From contig NZ_NIDE01000005.1 of assembly GCF_002197845.1 (NCBI RefSeq), positions 186,001-250,000 of the forward strand: a stretch of 64,000 bases of DNA, given 5' to 3'. This DNA is from Fimbriiglobus ruber (GTDB taxonomy: Bacteria > Planctomycetota > Planctomycetia > Gemmatales > Gemmataceae). The notes under the pieces are model-generated. The model had not been told where the DNA came from and did not search any database. It worked only from the letters and a program-made list of their open reading frames with translations. Position 1 is the first letter of the stretch; the number at the start of each line of letters is the position of its first letter. Below, piece after piece: positions 17,423 through 25,138 of the stretch. The position numbers and the translations under genes are program-made.

Positions 17423-18373
17423 GAGGCTGTCCGAAAAGTGACCTTGCTGTAAGTTGTGCGTCTCTTGTAAGTTAGTCGCTCCTTCGTACTCGAGGAGCGA
17501 AGTCATGGATGCGACCGTTCGCAAACCGTATCCGACCGATTTGACCGACCTCCAATGGGAGATCATCCAGGTCGTCCTGCCGGCCGCCCGACCCGGAGGA
17601 CGCCCCCGGTCGGTGGACCTCCGGGAGGTGCTGAACGCGATCGTGTACGTGAACCGGTCGGGGTGTCAGTGGTCGATGCTCCCGCACGACTTCCCGGCCA
17701 AGAGTACGGTGTACGAATACTTCGCCCAGTGGCGGGACGATGGCACCTGGCAAGAACTCCTGGATGTCCTCCGGGAGGGGTATCGGGAAGTCCACGCCCC
17801 GAGTCACGAGCGGACCCCGAGTGCCGCGAGCATCGACAGCCAGTCGGTCAAAGGGACCGAACACGCGGGCGGGAACGGGTACGATGCGGGCAAGAAAATC
17901 CAGGGCCGGAAGCGGTCGCTCGTGGTCGATACGCTGGGCCTGCTGATGGTCGTGGCGGTGACCGCCGGGCACGTCGACGACGCGGCCGCGGCCCCGACCG
18001 TACTCGAAGGGTTGGACCGTGACGCGTACCCGCGATTGAAGGTCGTGTGGGCCGACGGGAAGTACCACAACCATGCCCTGAACGGGTGGAAAGACGGCCA
18101 CCCGGAACTCGGATGGGAACTCGTCATCGTCCGCCGACCGGACGGGGTAAAGGGGTTCACCCTGTTACCCAAGCGGTGGGTCGTCGAGCGGACGTTCGGG
18201 TGGCTCGGGCGGGCCCGGCGGTTGAGTCGTAATTATGAGCGACTGAATAGTTCCAGCGAATCCATGATTCGTGTGCGGTCAATCCAGCTGATCCTCAATC
18301 GCATGGATCCACAAGAGCGTTATCCCCCGTTTAAATATAGAGTTGCATCAAAATAGTCTTCCCGGACAGGCTC
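17423..18373 (+). mobile_element. IS5-family insertion sequence, apparently complete
   Basis: A 951-bp element. The left end GAGGCTGTCCGAAAAG and the right end, read inverted, GAGCCTGTCCGGGAAG form imperfect terminal repeats. A 3-bp target duplication TGA flanks it (17420-17422 and 18374-18376), fitting the TNA targets of the IS1031-type branch of IS5. One transposase gene fills it. Confidence 0.85.
17505..18356 (+). CDS. IS5-family transposase
   Basis: A 283-residue transposase with the N-terminal IS5-type domain (YPTDLTDLQWEIIQVVLPAA, then NRSGCQWSMLPHDFP) and a DDE core. The likely triad is D111 (SAASIDSQSVKG), D184 (VVWADGKYHNH) and E229 (KRWVVERTFGWLGRARRLSR). The ATG at 17505 has AGGAG 7 bases upstream. 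The length is normal and the frame is intact, so it is probably functional. It lies next to older, decayed elements. Confidence 0.92.
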   Translation: MDATVRKPYPTDLTDLQWEIIQVVLPAARPGGRPRSVDLREVLNAIVYVNRSGCQWSMLPHDFPAKSTVYEYFAQWRDDGTWQELLDVLREGYREVHAPSHERTPSAASIDSQSVKGTEHAGGNGYDAGKKIQGRKRSLVVDTLGLLMVVAVTAGHVDDAAAAPTVLEGLDRDAYPRLKVVWADGKYHNHALNGWKDGHPELGWELVIVRRPDGVKGFTLLPKRWVVERTFGWLGRARRLSRNYERLNSSSESMIRVRSIQLILNRMDPQERYPPFKYRVASK

Positions 18374-18393
18374 TGATCCCTCTCCCCTCTCCC

Positions 18394-19920
18394 TTACGCC
18401 TTCGGCAGGTAGACGCGGACCTGGGTGCCCCAGTCGACTTCGGTCTGGATCTCGATGTGGCCGCCGGCCTGGGTCACGATGTCGCGGACGGCCATGAGGC
18501 CGATTCCGGTGCCGGTGCCGGGTTTGGTCGTGAAGTACGGGTCGAACGCGCGGTGGAGGGTGGCCTCGTCCATCCCCGTGCCGGTGTCGATGACCGTGAG
18601 CACCACGAACATGCCAGCCGGGACGCGGGCCGGCCACCCGGGGCGGTCGGCCGGGATGGCCTGGACGGCCGTGCGGACGGTCAGCGTGCCGCCAGTCGGC
18701 ATCGCGTCACGCGCGTTCGTCGTCAGGTTGAGCACGATCTGCGTGAATTCGGCCGCGGCAACCTTCGCGAAGCCGGCGTCCAGGGTGGGCGCGATGGTGA
18801 CCCTGACTCGCGCGCCGACGATCGCCCGCACCAGCCGGTCGAGTCGCTTGAGCAGGAGGTTCGGGTCCGTCCGCGGCGGGATACCGGGCTCGGGCCGGGC
18901 CACGGTCATCAGGTGCCGGACCACCCCGGCCGCCACGTCGGCCGTCGCGGCGATCGTCTCGGCCGCGGTCCGCTGCTCGGTCCCCTGGGCGAACTGCTCC
19001 GCGAGCAATTCGGCGTTCCCCTGGATGACCGACAGCATGTTGTTGAAGTCGTGGACCACCCCGGCCACCACCCGGCCGAGGGCGACGAAGCCCCGCGCGT
19101 CGGCCGACTCGGTCGACGCCGCAGGCAGAACCGCACGCCCGACATCAGGCACAGTCTTCGGAGGCGGGAACGGGAACGCCGGATGCGACTCGGCCGGCGG
19201 GGGAAACGCGTAGTCGACCGTCGTTTCCATCCGAACACGGAACCGGAAGACGGTCCCGCCACACGGGCTCGGGATCGCGGTCGCCCAGACTGAGACGAGT
19301 CCGCCGTCTTTCCGCTTGCGAACTGTAGCGAGTTCAGGACCAGACGCGAGCGCGTCGCCGCGGGCCAGATCGGCGTGTTCCATCACCTTGTCGTCCGGCA
19401 GGAACATCGGCGGTGAGCCGACGGCCTCGCGGGCGGACCACCCGAACAGGTCGACGGCCGCCGGCGTCCAGACGCGGACGATTCCGGACTCGTCCGTCCC
19501 CACGAGTGCCCCAGCGCCCGCAGCCGCGGCAACCGCGCGAAGCTGGTCGTCGGCCGCGGCGGGCGGAACCGCCCGGGCGTCCGCGCGGCCTGCCCGGGTG
19601 GGCCAGCGGATGACCGGTGGGGTCGGCTCGGCCACGGTGGCGATGCGCTTGGTCTCGGCGGCGGGCGAACTCTTGACGGCCGGCTCGTCGGGCGCATGGG
19701 GCAGCCCGCGCACGAGGGAGTCGAGCCGGCGGATCCGCTCGTCCTGTTTGTCGACCCGCGCGAACAGCTCGGCCAGGAGGGCTTCGCTGACCTGCACGGC
19801 GGCCGGAATCGCGTTCAAGACGACGCCCCCCAGGTTTCGCTCGGCCTGTTGAACCGGACCGCCCCGGGTGGTAGGCTGTCCTCCCCCGCCCGGATTCCCT
19901 CCCACCCACCCGAAAGGCAC
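18394..19920 (-). CDS. Soluble PAS-containing histidine kinase
   Basis: A sensor kinase with no membrane segment. Residues 40-70 are helical, about 125-230 form a PAS-like sensor (ALVGTDESGIVRVWTPAAVD), and about 285 onward is the kinase core. The H-box is VVAGVVHDFNNMLSVIQGNA (phosphorylated His), the N-box LNLTTNARDAMPTGG, the G1 box VIDTGTGMDE and the G2 box GTGTGIGLMAVRD. The C-terminus ends right after the ATPase domain, with no receiver. The GTG at 19920 is the longest start; a TTG at 19818 is also plausible, because the first 34 residues are Gly/Pro-rich and overlap a likely promoter of the divergent esterase gene. No partner response regulator is nearby. Confidence 0.85.
   Translation of the reverse strand: MPFGWVGGNPGGGGQPTTRGGPVQQAERNLGGVVLNAIPAAVQVSEALLAELFARVDKQDERIRRLDSLVRGLPHAPDEPAVKSSPAAETKRIATVAEPTPPVIRWPTRAGRADARAVPPAAADDQLRAVAAAAGAGALVGTDESGIVRVWTPAAVDLFGWSAREAVGSPPMFLPDDKVMEHADLARGDALASGPELATVRKRKDGGLVSVWATAIPSPCGGTVFRFRVRMETTVDYAFPPPAESHPAFPFPPPKTVPDVGRAVLPAASTESADARGFVALGRVVAGVVHDFNNMLSVIQGNAELLAEQFAQGTEQRTAAETIAATADVAAGVVRHLMTVARPEPGIPPRTDPNLLLKRLDRLVRAIVGARVRVTIAPTLDAGFAKVAAAEFTQIVLNLTTNARDAMPTGGTLTVRTAVQAIPADRPGWPARVPAGMFVVLTVIDTGTGMDEATLHRAFDPYFTTKPGTGTGIGLMAVRDIVTQAGGHIEIQTEVDWGTQVRVYLPKA
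19849..19877 (+). promoter_or_regulatory. Putative promoter for the esterase gene
   Basis: TTGAAC (19849-19854) and TAGGCT (19872-19877) are 17 bases apart, 49 bp before the esterase ATG, which itself has GAAAGG 8 bases upstream. It lies inside the longest reading of the divergent kinase. Confidence 0.4.
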
Positions 19921-19925
19921 TTTCG

Positions 19926-20812
19926 ATGCGACACTTCGTTCCCGCGGCCCTCTGCGTCGCCCTGACGCTCGGGACCGCCGGCGCCGCCGACGACTACAAA
20001 CTCGGCCCCGACTCGCAAGTCCAGGACGGGACGCCCAAAGGCGTCGTCACCAAGTCTACCTGGAACGACAGCACGATATTCCCCGGGACCACGCGGGACT
20101 ACTGGGCGTACGTCCCCGCCCAGTACAAGGCGGACGGCCCGCCCGCTTGCGTGATGATCTTCCAGGACGGCGGCGGCTACCAGAGCTCGAACGGCCAGTT
20201 CCGGGCGCCCGTCGTGTTCGACAACCTCATCCATAAAAAAGAAATGCCCGTTACCGTCGGAATTTTCATCAATCCCGGCACATTCCCCCGGCGAACCCGA
20301 AAGCCCAGGGGCGGTCGAACCGGAGTTTTGAGTACGACACCATTTCTGACCAATATGTGCGATTTCTGGAACAGGAAATCTTGCCTGCCGTCGGAAAAAC
20401 CGTGAAACTCCGGTCCGATGCTGCGGGTCGCGCCATTTGCGGCATTAGTTCGGGCGGGATCTGCGCTTTCACCGCCGCGTGGGAACGGCCCGACCTGTTT
20501 TCCAAGGTTCTGAGCCACGTCGGAAGCTTCACCAACATCCAGGGCGGGGACGTGTTCCCGGGGATGATCCGCAAGACCGAGAAGAAGCCGATCCGGGTGT
20601 TCCTGCAAGACGGCTCGAACGACCTCGACAACCTGCACGGCAGCTGGCCGCTGGCCAACCAGCAGATGGCAGCCGCCCTCAAGTTCATGAAGTACGACTA
20701 CAAGTTCGAGTTCGGCGACGGCGGGCACAACGGCAAGCACGGCGGCGCCATCCTGCCCGACAGCCTTCGGTGGCTGTGGCGCGACACCGCGGACACCCAG
20801 GCCGCGAAATAA
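19926..20812 (+). pseudogene. Secreted esterase (esterase D/Fes-like), frameshifted
   Basis: An alpha/beta-hydrolase of about 295 residues split by one frameshift. The N-terminal part (19926 onward) has a signal peptide (RHFVPAALCVALTLGTAGAA) and YWAYVPAQYKADGPPACVMI. At the C5 run 20285-20289 one C appears to be missing: adding it joins NPGTFP to a frame containing [20 protein letters not shown]. The second part carries the nucleophile motif [10 protein letters not shown], a likely acid DGSNDLDN and His in [10 protein letters not shown], all present. The gene is otherwise undamaged, so this may be a sequencing error in a homopolymer rather than a dead gene. It is probably cotranscribed with the next gene, 27 bp downstream. 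Confidence 0.8.
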
Positions 20813-20839
20813 CCACCACACGCACCGGAGATCAGTCCC

Positions 20840-21400
20840 ATGAACAGATTCGTGTGTGTGGCCGCAATCCTCCTCCTGGCCGCCCCCGCCGCGGTCGCGC
20901 AGGACATGCCGCTGACGATGTTTTTGATCGACGGCGAAGGCTGGACGAAGGCCCCCGCGGTCGTCACGCCCCCGGCCGCGGCGAAGGTGACGCCGCCCTC
21001 GGTCGTGGCCAAGCCGACGGTCGCGGCGCTGAACCCGGCCGGGACGACGTGGTACGTCGGGTCGGCCGAGGGCCGGTACGTGTGGGCGTTCCAGGCGGAC
21101 AAGGACGGCCAGATTAACCCGGCATCGGGCGACCGCTACGCGCGGCTGTGGGTTCACAAGGGGCAGAAGGACCAGCCCGTGTCCGGCCTCACCTTCGACA
21201 CCCGCGGCTGTATTTACGCGGCGACCCCGGCCGGCATCCAGGCGTTCGACCCGACCGGCCGGCTCTGCGGCGTCATCGCCTTACCCGCGCCGGGTCAGAC
21301 GGGCGAGTTGACGTGGACCGGCGACGCCCGCGACCACCTCACGGTCCGCGTCGGCGATACGTGGTACGTCCGGAAGCTGAAGGCGACGGGGCCGAAGTGA
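20840..21400 (+). CDS. Small secreted SMP-30/beta-propeller-like protein
   Basis: A 186-residue protein with a clear signal peptide (FVCVAAILLLAAPAAVAQ). The mature part contains two or three blade-like repeats (WVHKGQKDQPVSGLTFDTRG, then IYAATPAGIQAFDPTGRLCG) resembling the last blades of SMP-30/gluconolactonase proteins, but it is too short for a full propeller. The ATG has GGAG 9 bases upstream. It is probably in an operon with the esterase, so it may act on the same extracellular substrate; this is an inference. A strong hairpin follows 24 bp after the stop. Confidence 0.75.
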   Translation: MNRFVCVAAILLLAAPAAVAQDMPLTMFLIDGEGWTKAPAVVTPPAAAKVTPPSVVAKPTVAALNPAGTTWYVGSAEGRYVWAFQADKDGQINPASGDRYARLWVHKGQKDQPVSGLTFDTRGCIYAATPAGIQAFDPTGRLCGVIALPAPGQTGELTWTGDARDHLTVRVGDTWYVRKLKATGPK

Positions 21401-21423
21401 CCAGCTGAACAGCGGATGTGAAT

Positions 21424-21469
21424 GTGGGCGGTTGCCGGACACGCAACATCGTGTCCGGCAACCGCCCAC
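21424..21469. terminator. 20-bp perfect hairpin, probable bidirectional terminator
   Basis: A perfect 20-bp stem (21424-21443 with 21450-21469; GTGGGCGGTTGCCGGACACG) and a 6-base loop lie between two convergent genes. There is no T-tract, so it may act as a factor-assisted or bidirectional terminator. Confidence 0.65.
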
Positions 21470-21526
21470 GCCAATTCCAGAGACCGCCTTCTTCCGCAGT
21501 TAGCCAGACATCTCACAGAGGCTGTC

Positions 21527-23368
21527 TCACTCCTTTTTCCCGGCGGCTTCCGCTTCCTGAACGCTGATCAAGCCGTCGCCGTCCGTATCGAGTTTGCGGA
21601 AATCTTCCTCGGTGCCGAGGAACTCGCGCCGACTCACGTCGCCGTCGCGGTTGCGGTCCATCTTCTGAAACCAGACCGGCCCGGCTTGTGCCCGCGGTGG
21701 GCCGTTCGCCGCGGGTACAGGGACAGCCAGTACGCCGTAGGGAGCCTGGCCGGCGCCGAAGCCCTGCGAGAATTTCGCTTCGAACCGGCGGGGGATTTCG
21801 TTCGGCGCCAGCAACCCATCTTTGTTCGCGTCGAACCGCTCCACCAGGGTCGCCATCGCTCGCAATTCGCGGACCGAGAACCGGCCGTCGCCGTCGGCGT
21901 CGATCAGGCCGAAGAGCCCGTGGCCCACTTCCGTCAGCTCGATCGTGACGACGCCGTTCGTCGCGGCCTCGTCGAGGTCTTCCGCCTCGTCGACCGCCGC
22001 CAGGAGTTCCTTCTCGAACACCTTGCCGTCGCCGTCCTTGTCGAGCACGGGGAAAAGGTCGCGGAAGACTGGATCGTTATTGGCTTCGGTCGTATCGACG
22101 TACCCGTTACCGTCCCGATCAAGAATGCGGAAGCGGTTGAGATACTGCATGCGAAGTCGGGTGGTCATTTGTGACCCGGGCATGGGCGGCGGGAGGAAGA
22201 AAACCGGCCCCGGCATGAGGTCGAGGCGAACGCCCGGGACGTCGACCGACGCCTCGGCACCACGAAGCCCGGCGGACGCCTTCATCGGCGGCCTCGGGGG
22301 GACGATGATCTCCACCGCCTTGGTGCCGGACTTGAGCTTGCCGAACCGCAACGCGATCTCCACATCCGGCCCCACGTTCTGGCCGAAGTGGGCCAATTCC
22401 TCGGCGTCGAGTTCGTCGTCGCCGTCCTGGTCGAGTGCGGCGAATGCGGAAGCGCCGAGGCCCAGATCTTTTTTGGTCAGCCGGCGCGGGACGGGTTCGG
22501 CCTGTTGGTTAGGTCCGCCGGGGCGAGGAATCGCCTGCGGGAGCCCAGGAATGTTCGGGGGCGGAGGCTTGGTGCCGTACCGCGTGAGCAACCGCTTCGC
22601 GAGGTTCGTGTCCATCCCCGTGCGGGAGAACGCGAGAAATTCCACGCCCGGGCGCGCCGGCTGTGGCATCACGTCGATCAGACCCTGGACGAAAGAGTAC
22701 GGCGACATGGGCCGGCGAAGGAGTTCGTCCGTGCCGATCATTTCATTCTCATCCGCGTCGAGTTTCGCGAGGATTTCGGCGCCCGCGGAGAGTTCCGCGG
22801 CGGACAGTTTGCCGTCCTTGTTGGCATCGAGCAGTTTCAGAATGGCGTTGTCGAGTTCGTCGGGCGTGGGTTGGCCGCCGCGGCGAACCCTGCCGCGCAC
22901 CGCGTTGGCCTGATTCATCGCGGACGGCAGCCGCAGCGGTCCGAGATCGTTTTTCTTGAGGTAGTCGCGGAACTCGTCGCGGCTCATGGGTTGCGGCCGC
23001 GCAGCAGAGGCGGCAGACCCGCGCGGATTGAGACCCATGACCAGCGCGAGCGTCGGCCGCAGGCGGGTCAGTTCCTTTTCTTCGAGCCGGCCGTTTTTGT
23101 CCGCGTCGAGCTTGGCAAAGAGGATATCGGCGAAACCGGCCCACGCGTCCTGAAGCGGTTTCCCGTTCGACGTGAGATGGAGACGCAGGACAACGGGTCT
23201 CGCGTCGGTGAGATAGAGTACGTCGAGCGGTTCCGCTTTCGCGGCCGGAGCGGCCCCGGCCGACGGGCTGCCGGAAAGAGCGACGACCGCGGCGAGCAAG
23301 GCGACCGGCCCGGCCCATCGGGCTGCGGACGAATCGCTCGCGGCCCGGAAGAGGGATCGCGCCTTCAC
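21527..23368 (-). CDS. Secreted protein with ten EF-hand motifs
   Basis: A 613-residue exported protein. The GTG start at 23368 overlaps the stop of the DUF1501 gene by 4 bp and has AAGGAGG 8 bases upstream, so it is translationally coupled. A signal peptide (WAGPVALLAAVVALSGSPSA) is followed by repeated calcium-binding loops. I count ten: DADKNGRLEEKE, DANKDGKLSAAE, DADENEMIGTDE, DQDGDDELDAEE, DRDGNGYVDTTE, DKDGDGKVFEKE, DADGDGRFSVRE, DANKDGLLAPNE, DRNRDGDVSRRE and DTDGDGLISVQE. The third (no Gly at position 6) and the fourth are the weakest. It may buffer calcium or act as a structural partner at the cell surface. Confidence 0.88.
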   Translation of the reverse strand: MKARSLFRAASDSSAARWAGPVALLAAVVALSGSPSAGAAPAAKAEPLDVLYLTDARPVVLRLHLTSNGKPLQDAWAGFADILFAKLDADKNGRLEEKELTRLRPTLALVMGLNPRGSAASAARPQPMSRDEFRDYLKKNDLGPLRLPSAMNQANAVRGRVRRGGQPTPDELDNAILKLLDANKDGKLSAAELSAGAEILAKLDADENEMIGTDELLRRPMSPYSFVQGLIDVMPQPARPGVEFLAFSRTGMDTNLAKRLLTRYGTKPPPPNIPGLPQAIPRPGGPNQQAEPVPRRLTKKDLGLGASAFAALDQDGDDELDAEELAHFGQNVGPDVEIALRFGKLKSGTKAVEIIVPPRPPMKASAGLRGAEASVDVPGVRLDLMPGPVFFLPPPMPGSQMTTRLRMQYLNRFRILDRDGNGYVDTTEANNDPVFRDLFPVLDKDGDGKVFEKELLAAVDEAEDLDEAATNGVVTIELTEVGHGLFGLIDADGDGRFSVRELRAMATLVERFDANKDGLLAPNEIPRRFEAKFSQGFGAGQAPYGVLAVPVPAANGPPRAQAGPVWFQKMDRNRDGDVSRREFLGTEEDFRKLDTDGDGLISVQEAEAAGKKE

Positions 23369-24720
23369 GACAGCACCTCCTTGATCGGGGCGGCTGTCGG
23401 CTCCACGAGGCGGATCGGGCGGCCGATCGTCGAATCGTTCTGCTTCGCCGGATCGAGCCCGACCGCTTTGCACACCGTCGCCAGCAGGTCGGGTACGCTC
23501 ACTGGGCGGTCTTTCACTTCCATGCCGTCGGCGCTCGTCTGGCCGACCACCTGGCCGCCCTTGATACCGCCGCCCGCGATCACCGTGGACCACGAGTTGG
23601 CCCAGTGGTCGCGGCCCTTCTGCGGGTTGATCTTCGGCGTGCGGCCGAACTCGCCCATCCACACGACCGTGGTCGTGGCGAGCAGGCCGCGGTCGGCGAG
23701 GTCGTCCAGGAGGGCGGCAAACGCGGGGTCGAGGACGTCGCACAGTTTCTTGACAGACGCGAAGTTATCGAGGTGGGTGTCCCAGCCGATGCCGTTGTTG
23801 AGGCCGGGGACGGTCGAGAGGGTGACTTCGATGAACGGCACCCCGCGCTCCACGAGCCGGCGGGCGAGTAGACACCCCTGACCGAACAGGTTGCGGCCGT
23901 ACTTGTCGCGGATCGCGTCCTTTTCTTCGGTCAGGTCGAAGGCCTTCACGGCGGCCGACCGCATGAGCGTGTTGGCCCGGCGGTAGGCGGTGCGGTGGCC
24001 CTCGCCCGAGGGACCGGGGCGGTCGGCGAGGAAGTCGGCGTCGAGGGCGTCGCGAAAGTCGGCCCGCGCGAGCCCGCGGGTATCTGATACGCCCGCGGGC
24101 AAGTCGAGGTCCTGCACCTTCAGCAGCCGGGCGACGTCTTGTTGACCGCCGCGGTTAAGGTCGTTGATACTGTTCTCGGCGACGACGAGGGGCGCGTACC
24201 GCGGGCCGAGGAAGCCGGGGCCGTACGCCTCGGGGCTCAGGAAGCGGAACGGGGCGACGCTCACGAAGCAGGGCAACTCGGCGTCCGGGCGGTCGAGCTC
24301 CTTGCCGACGAAGGAGCCGACGGTCGGGTAGCGGATCGGCCCGCCGGGGACGCGGCCGGTCCGCAGCAGGTAGCTGCCGCGGCCGTGGTCCGCTTCCTTC
24401 GTGGACATGCCGCGGATGATGGCGAGCTTGTCGGCCCGCGCCGCGAGCTTGGGCAGGTGTTCGCTGATGCGGACACCGGGCACCTTCGTGCCGATCCCCT
24501 CGACGGGGCCGCCGTTGTCGTGGCCGGGCTTCGGGTCCCAGGTGTCCATCTGGCTGGGCCCGCCGTTCATCCACAACAGGATGCACGCCCGCCCGGGTTT
24601 CGAGCGCGCGGCGTCGGCCGCGCGGGCGAGGTTCCCGAGCCAGCCCGACACCGAGACGGCCGTGCTGGCGGCGCCGGCGCGGAGGAAATGGCGGCGCGAA
24701 AGGTCGAGCGAACGGTTCAT
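23365..24720 (-). CDS. DUF1501 domain protein (sulfatase-like fold, Tat-exported)
   Basis: A 451-residue DUF1501 protein. The N-terminus carries a twin-arginine signal (DLSRRHFLRAGAASTA) and the body has family motifs such as ACILLWMNGGPSQMDTWDPK and TTVVWMGEFGRTPKINPQKG plus GRDHWANSWSTVIAGGGIKG. DUF1501 proteins are alkaline-phosphatase/sulfatase-superfamily relatives of unknown substrate, usually encoded beside DUF1549/DUF1553 proteins in planctomycetes, as here. It is followed by the overlapping EF-hand gene. Upstream, a 418-bp spacer with inverted repeats separates it from the DUF1549/1553 gene. Confidence 0.93.
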   Translation of the reverse strand: MNRSLDLSRRHFLRAGAASTAVSVSGWLGNLARAADAARSKPGRACILLWMNGGPSQMDTWDPKPGHDNGGPVEGIGTKVPGVRISEHLPKLAARADKLAIIRGMSTKEADHGRGSYLLRTGRVPGGPIRYPTVGSFVGKELDRPDAELPCFVSVAPFRFLSPEAYGPGFLGPRYAPLVVAENSINDLNRGGQQDVARLLKVQDLDLPAGVSDTRGLARADFRDALDADFLADRPGPSGEGHRTAYRRANTLMRSAAVKAFDLTEEKDAIRDKYGRNLFGQGCLLARRLVERGVPFIEVTLSTVPGLNNGIGWDTHLDNFASVKKLCDVLDPAFAALLDDLADRGLLATTTVVWMGEFGRTPKINPQKGRDHWANSWSTVIAGGGIKGGQVVGQTSADGMEVKDRPVSVPDLLATVCKAVGLDPAKQNDSTIGRPIRLVEPTAAPIKEVLS

Positions 24721-24779
24721 GTCGGCACTCCCAGATTCGCGTAGTTGTTTGCAGGGGACGATCAGCCCCCGGCGTCCCC

Positions 24780-25074
24780 GGGCTCCCGCCCGGGTCTACG
24801 TTAGGCCGCCCCGGAGGGGCGGAAATCAATCCAGTTTTCGACGGAAACGTCCCTACATAAGCTCTTGGTTCTTCCGCCCCTCCGGGGCGGCCTAACGTAG
24901 ACCCGGGCGGGAGCCCTCGTTGTACCCCATAAGTCGGAAGCGGCGAAAATGCCCCTTCCGAATGGCCTGGAAAACAAGCGATTTCCGAACGGCGAAGCGG
25001 ATTTGGGCCTTCCGAATGCCGTTTCTGCAACATCTTGTTACGAAAGACGTTGCAGACTTGTGGGGTACAACGAG
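24780..25074. repeat. Nested inverted repeats between DUF1501 and DUF1549/1553 genes
   Basis: A perfect 45-bp inverted repeat (24780-24824 with 24872-24916, 47-bp spacer) begins GGGCTCCCGCCCGGGTCTAC. A second inverted pair follows: CTCGTTGTACCCCATAAGTC (24916-24935) with its near-complement at 25055-25074. Together they fill most of the 418-bp gap 24721-25138, which contains no gene. They may form a large hairpin in the operon transcript. Confidence 0.8.
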
Positions 25075-25138
25075 GGCGGGAGCCCGGGGACACCTGCCCA
25101 CACCTTCCATTCATTCCCGAGTACCGACCCGGACCACC

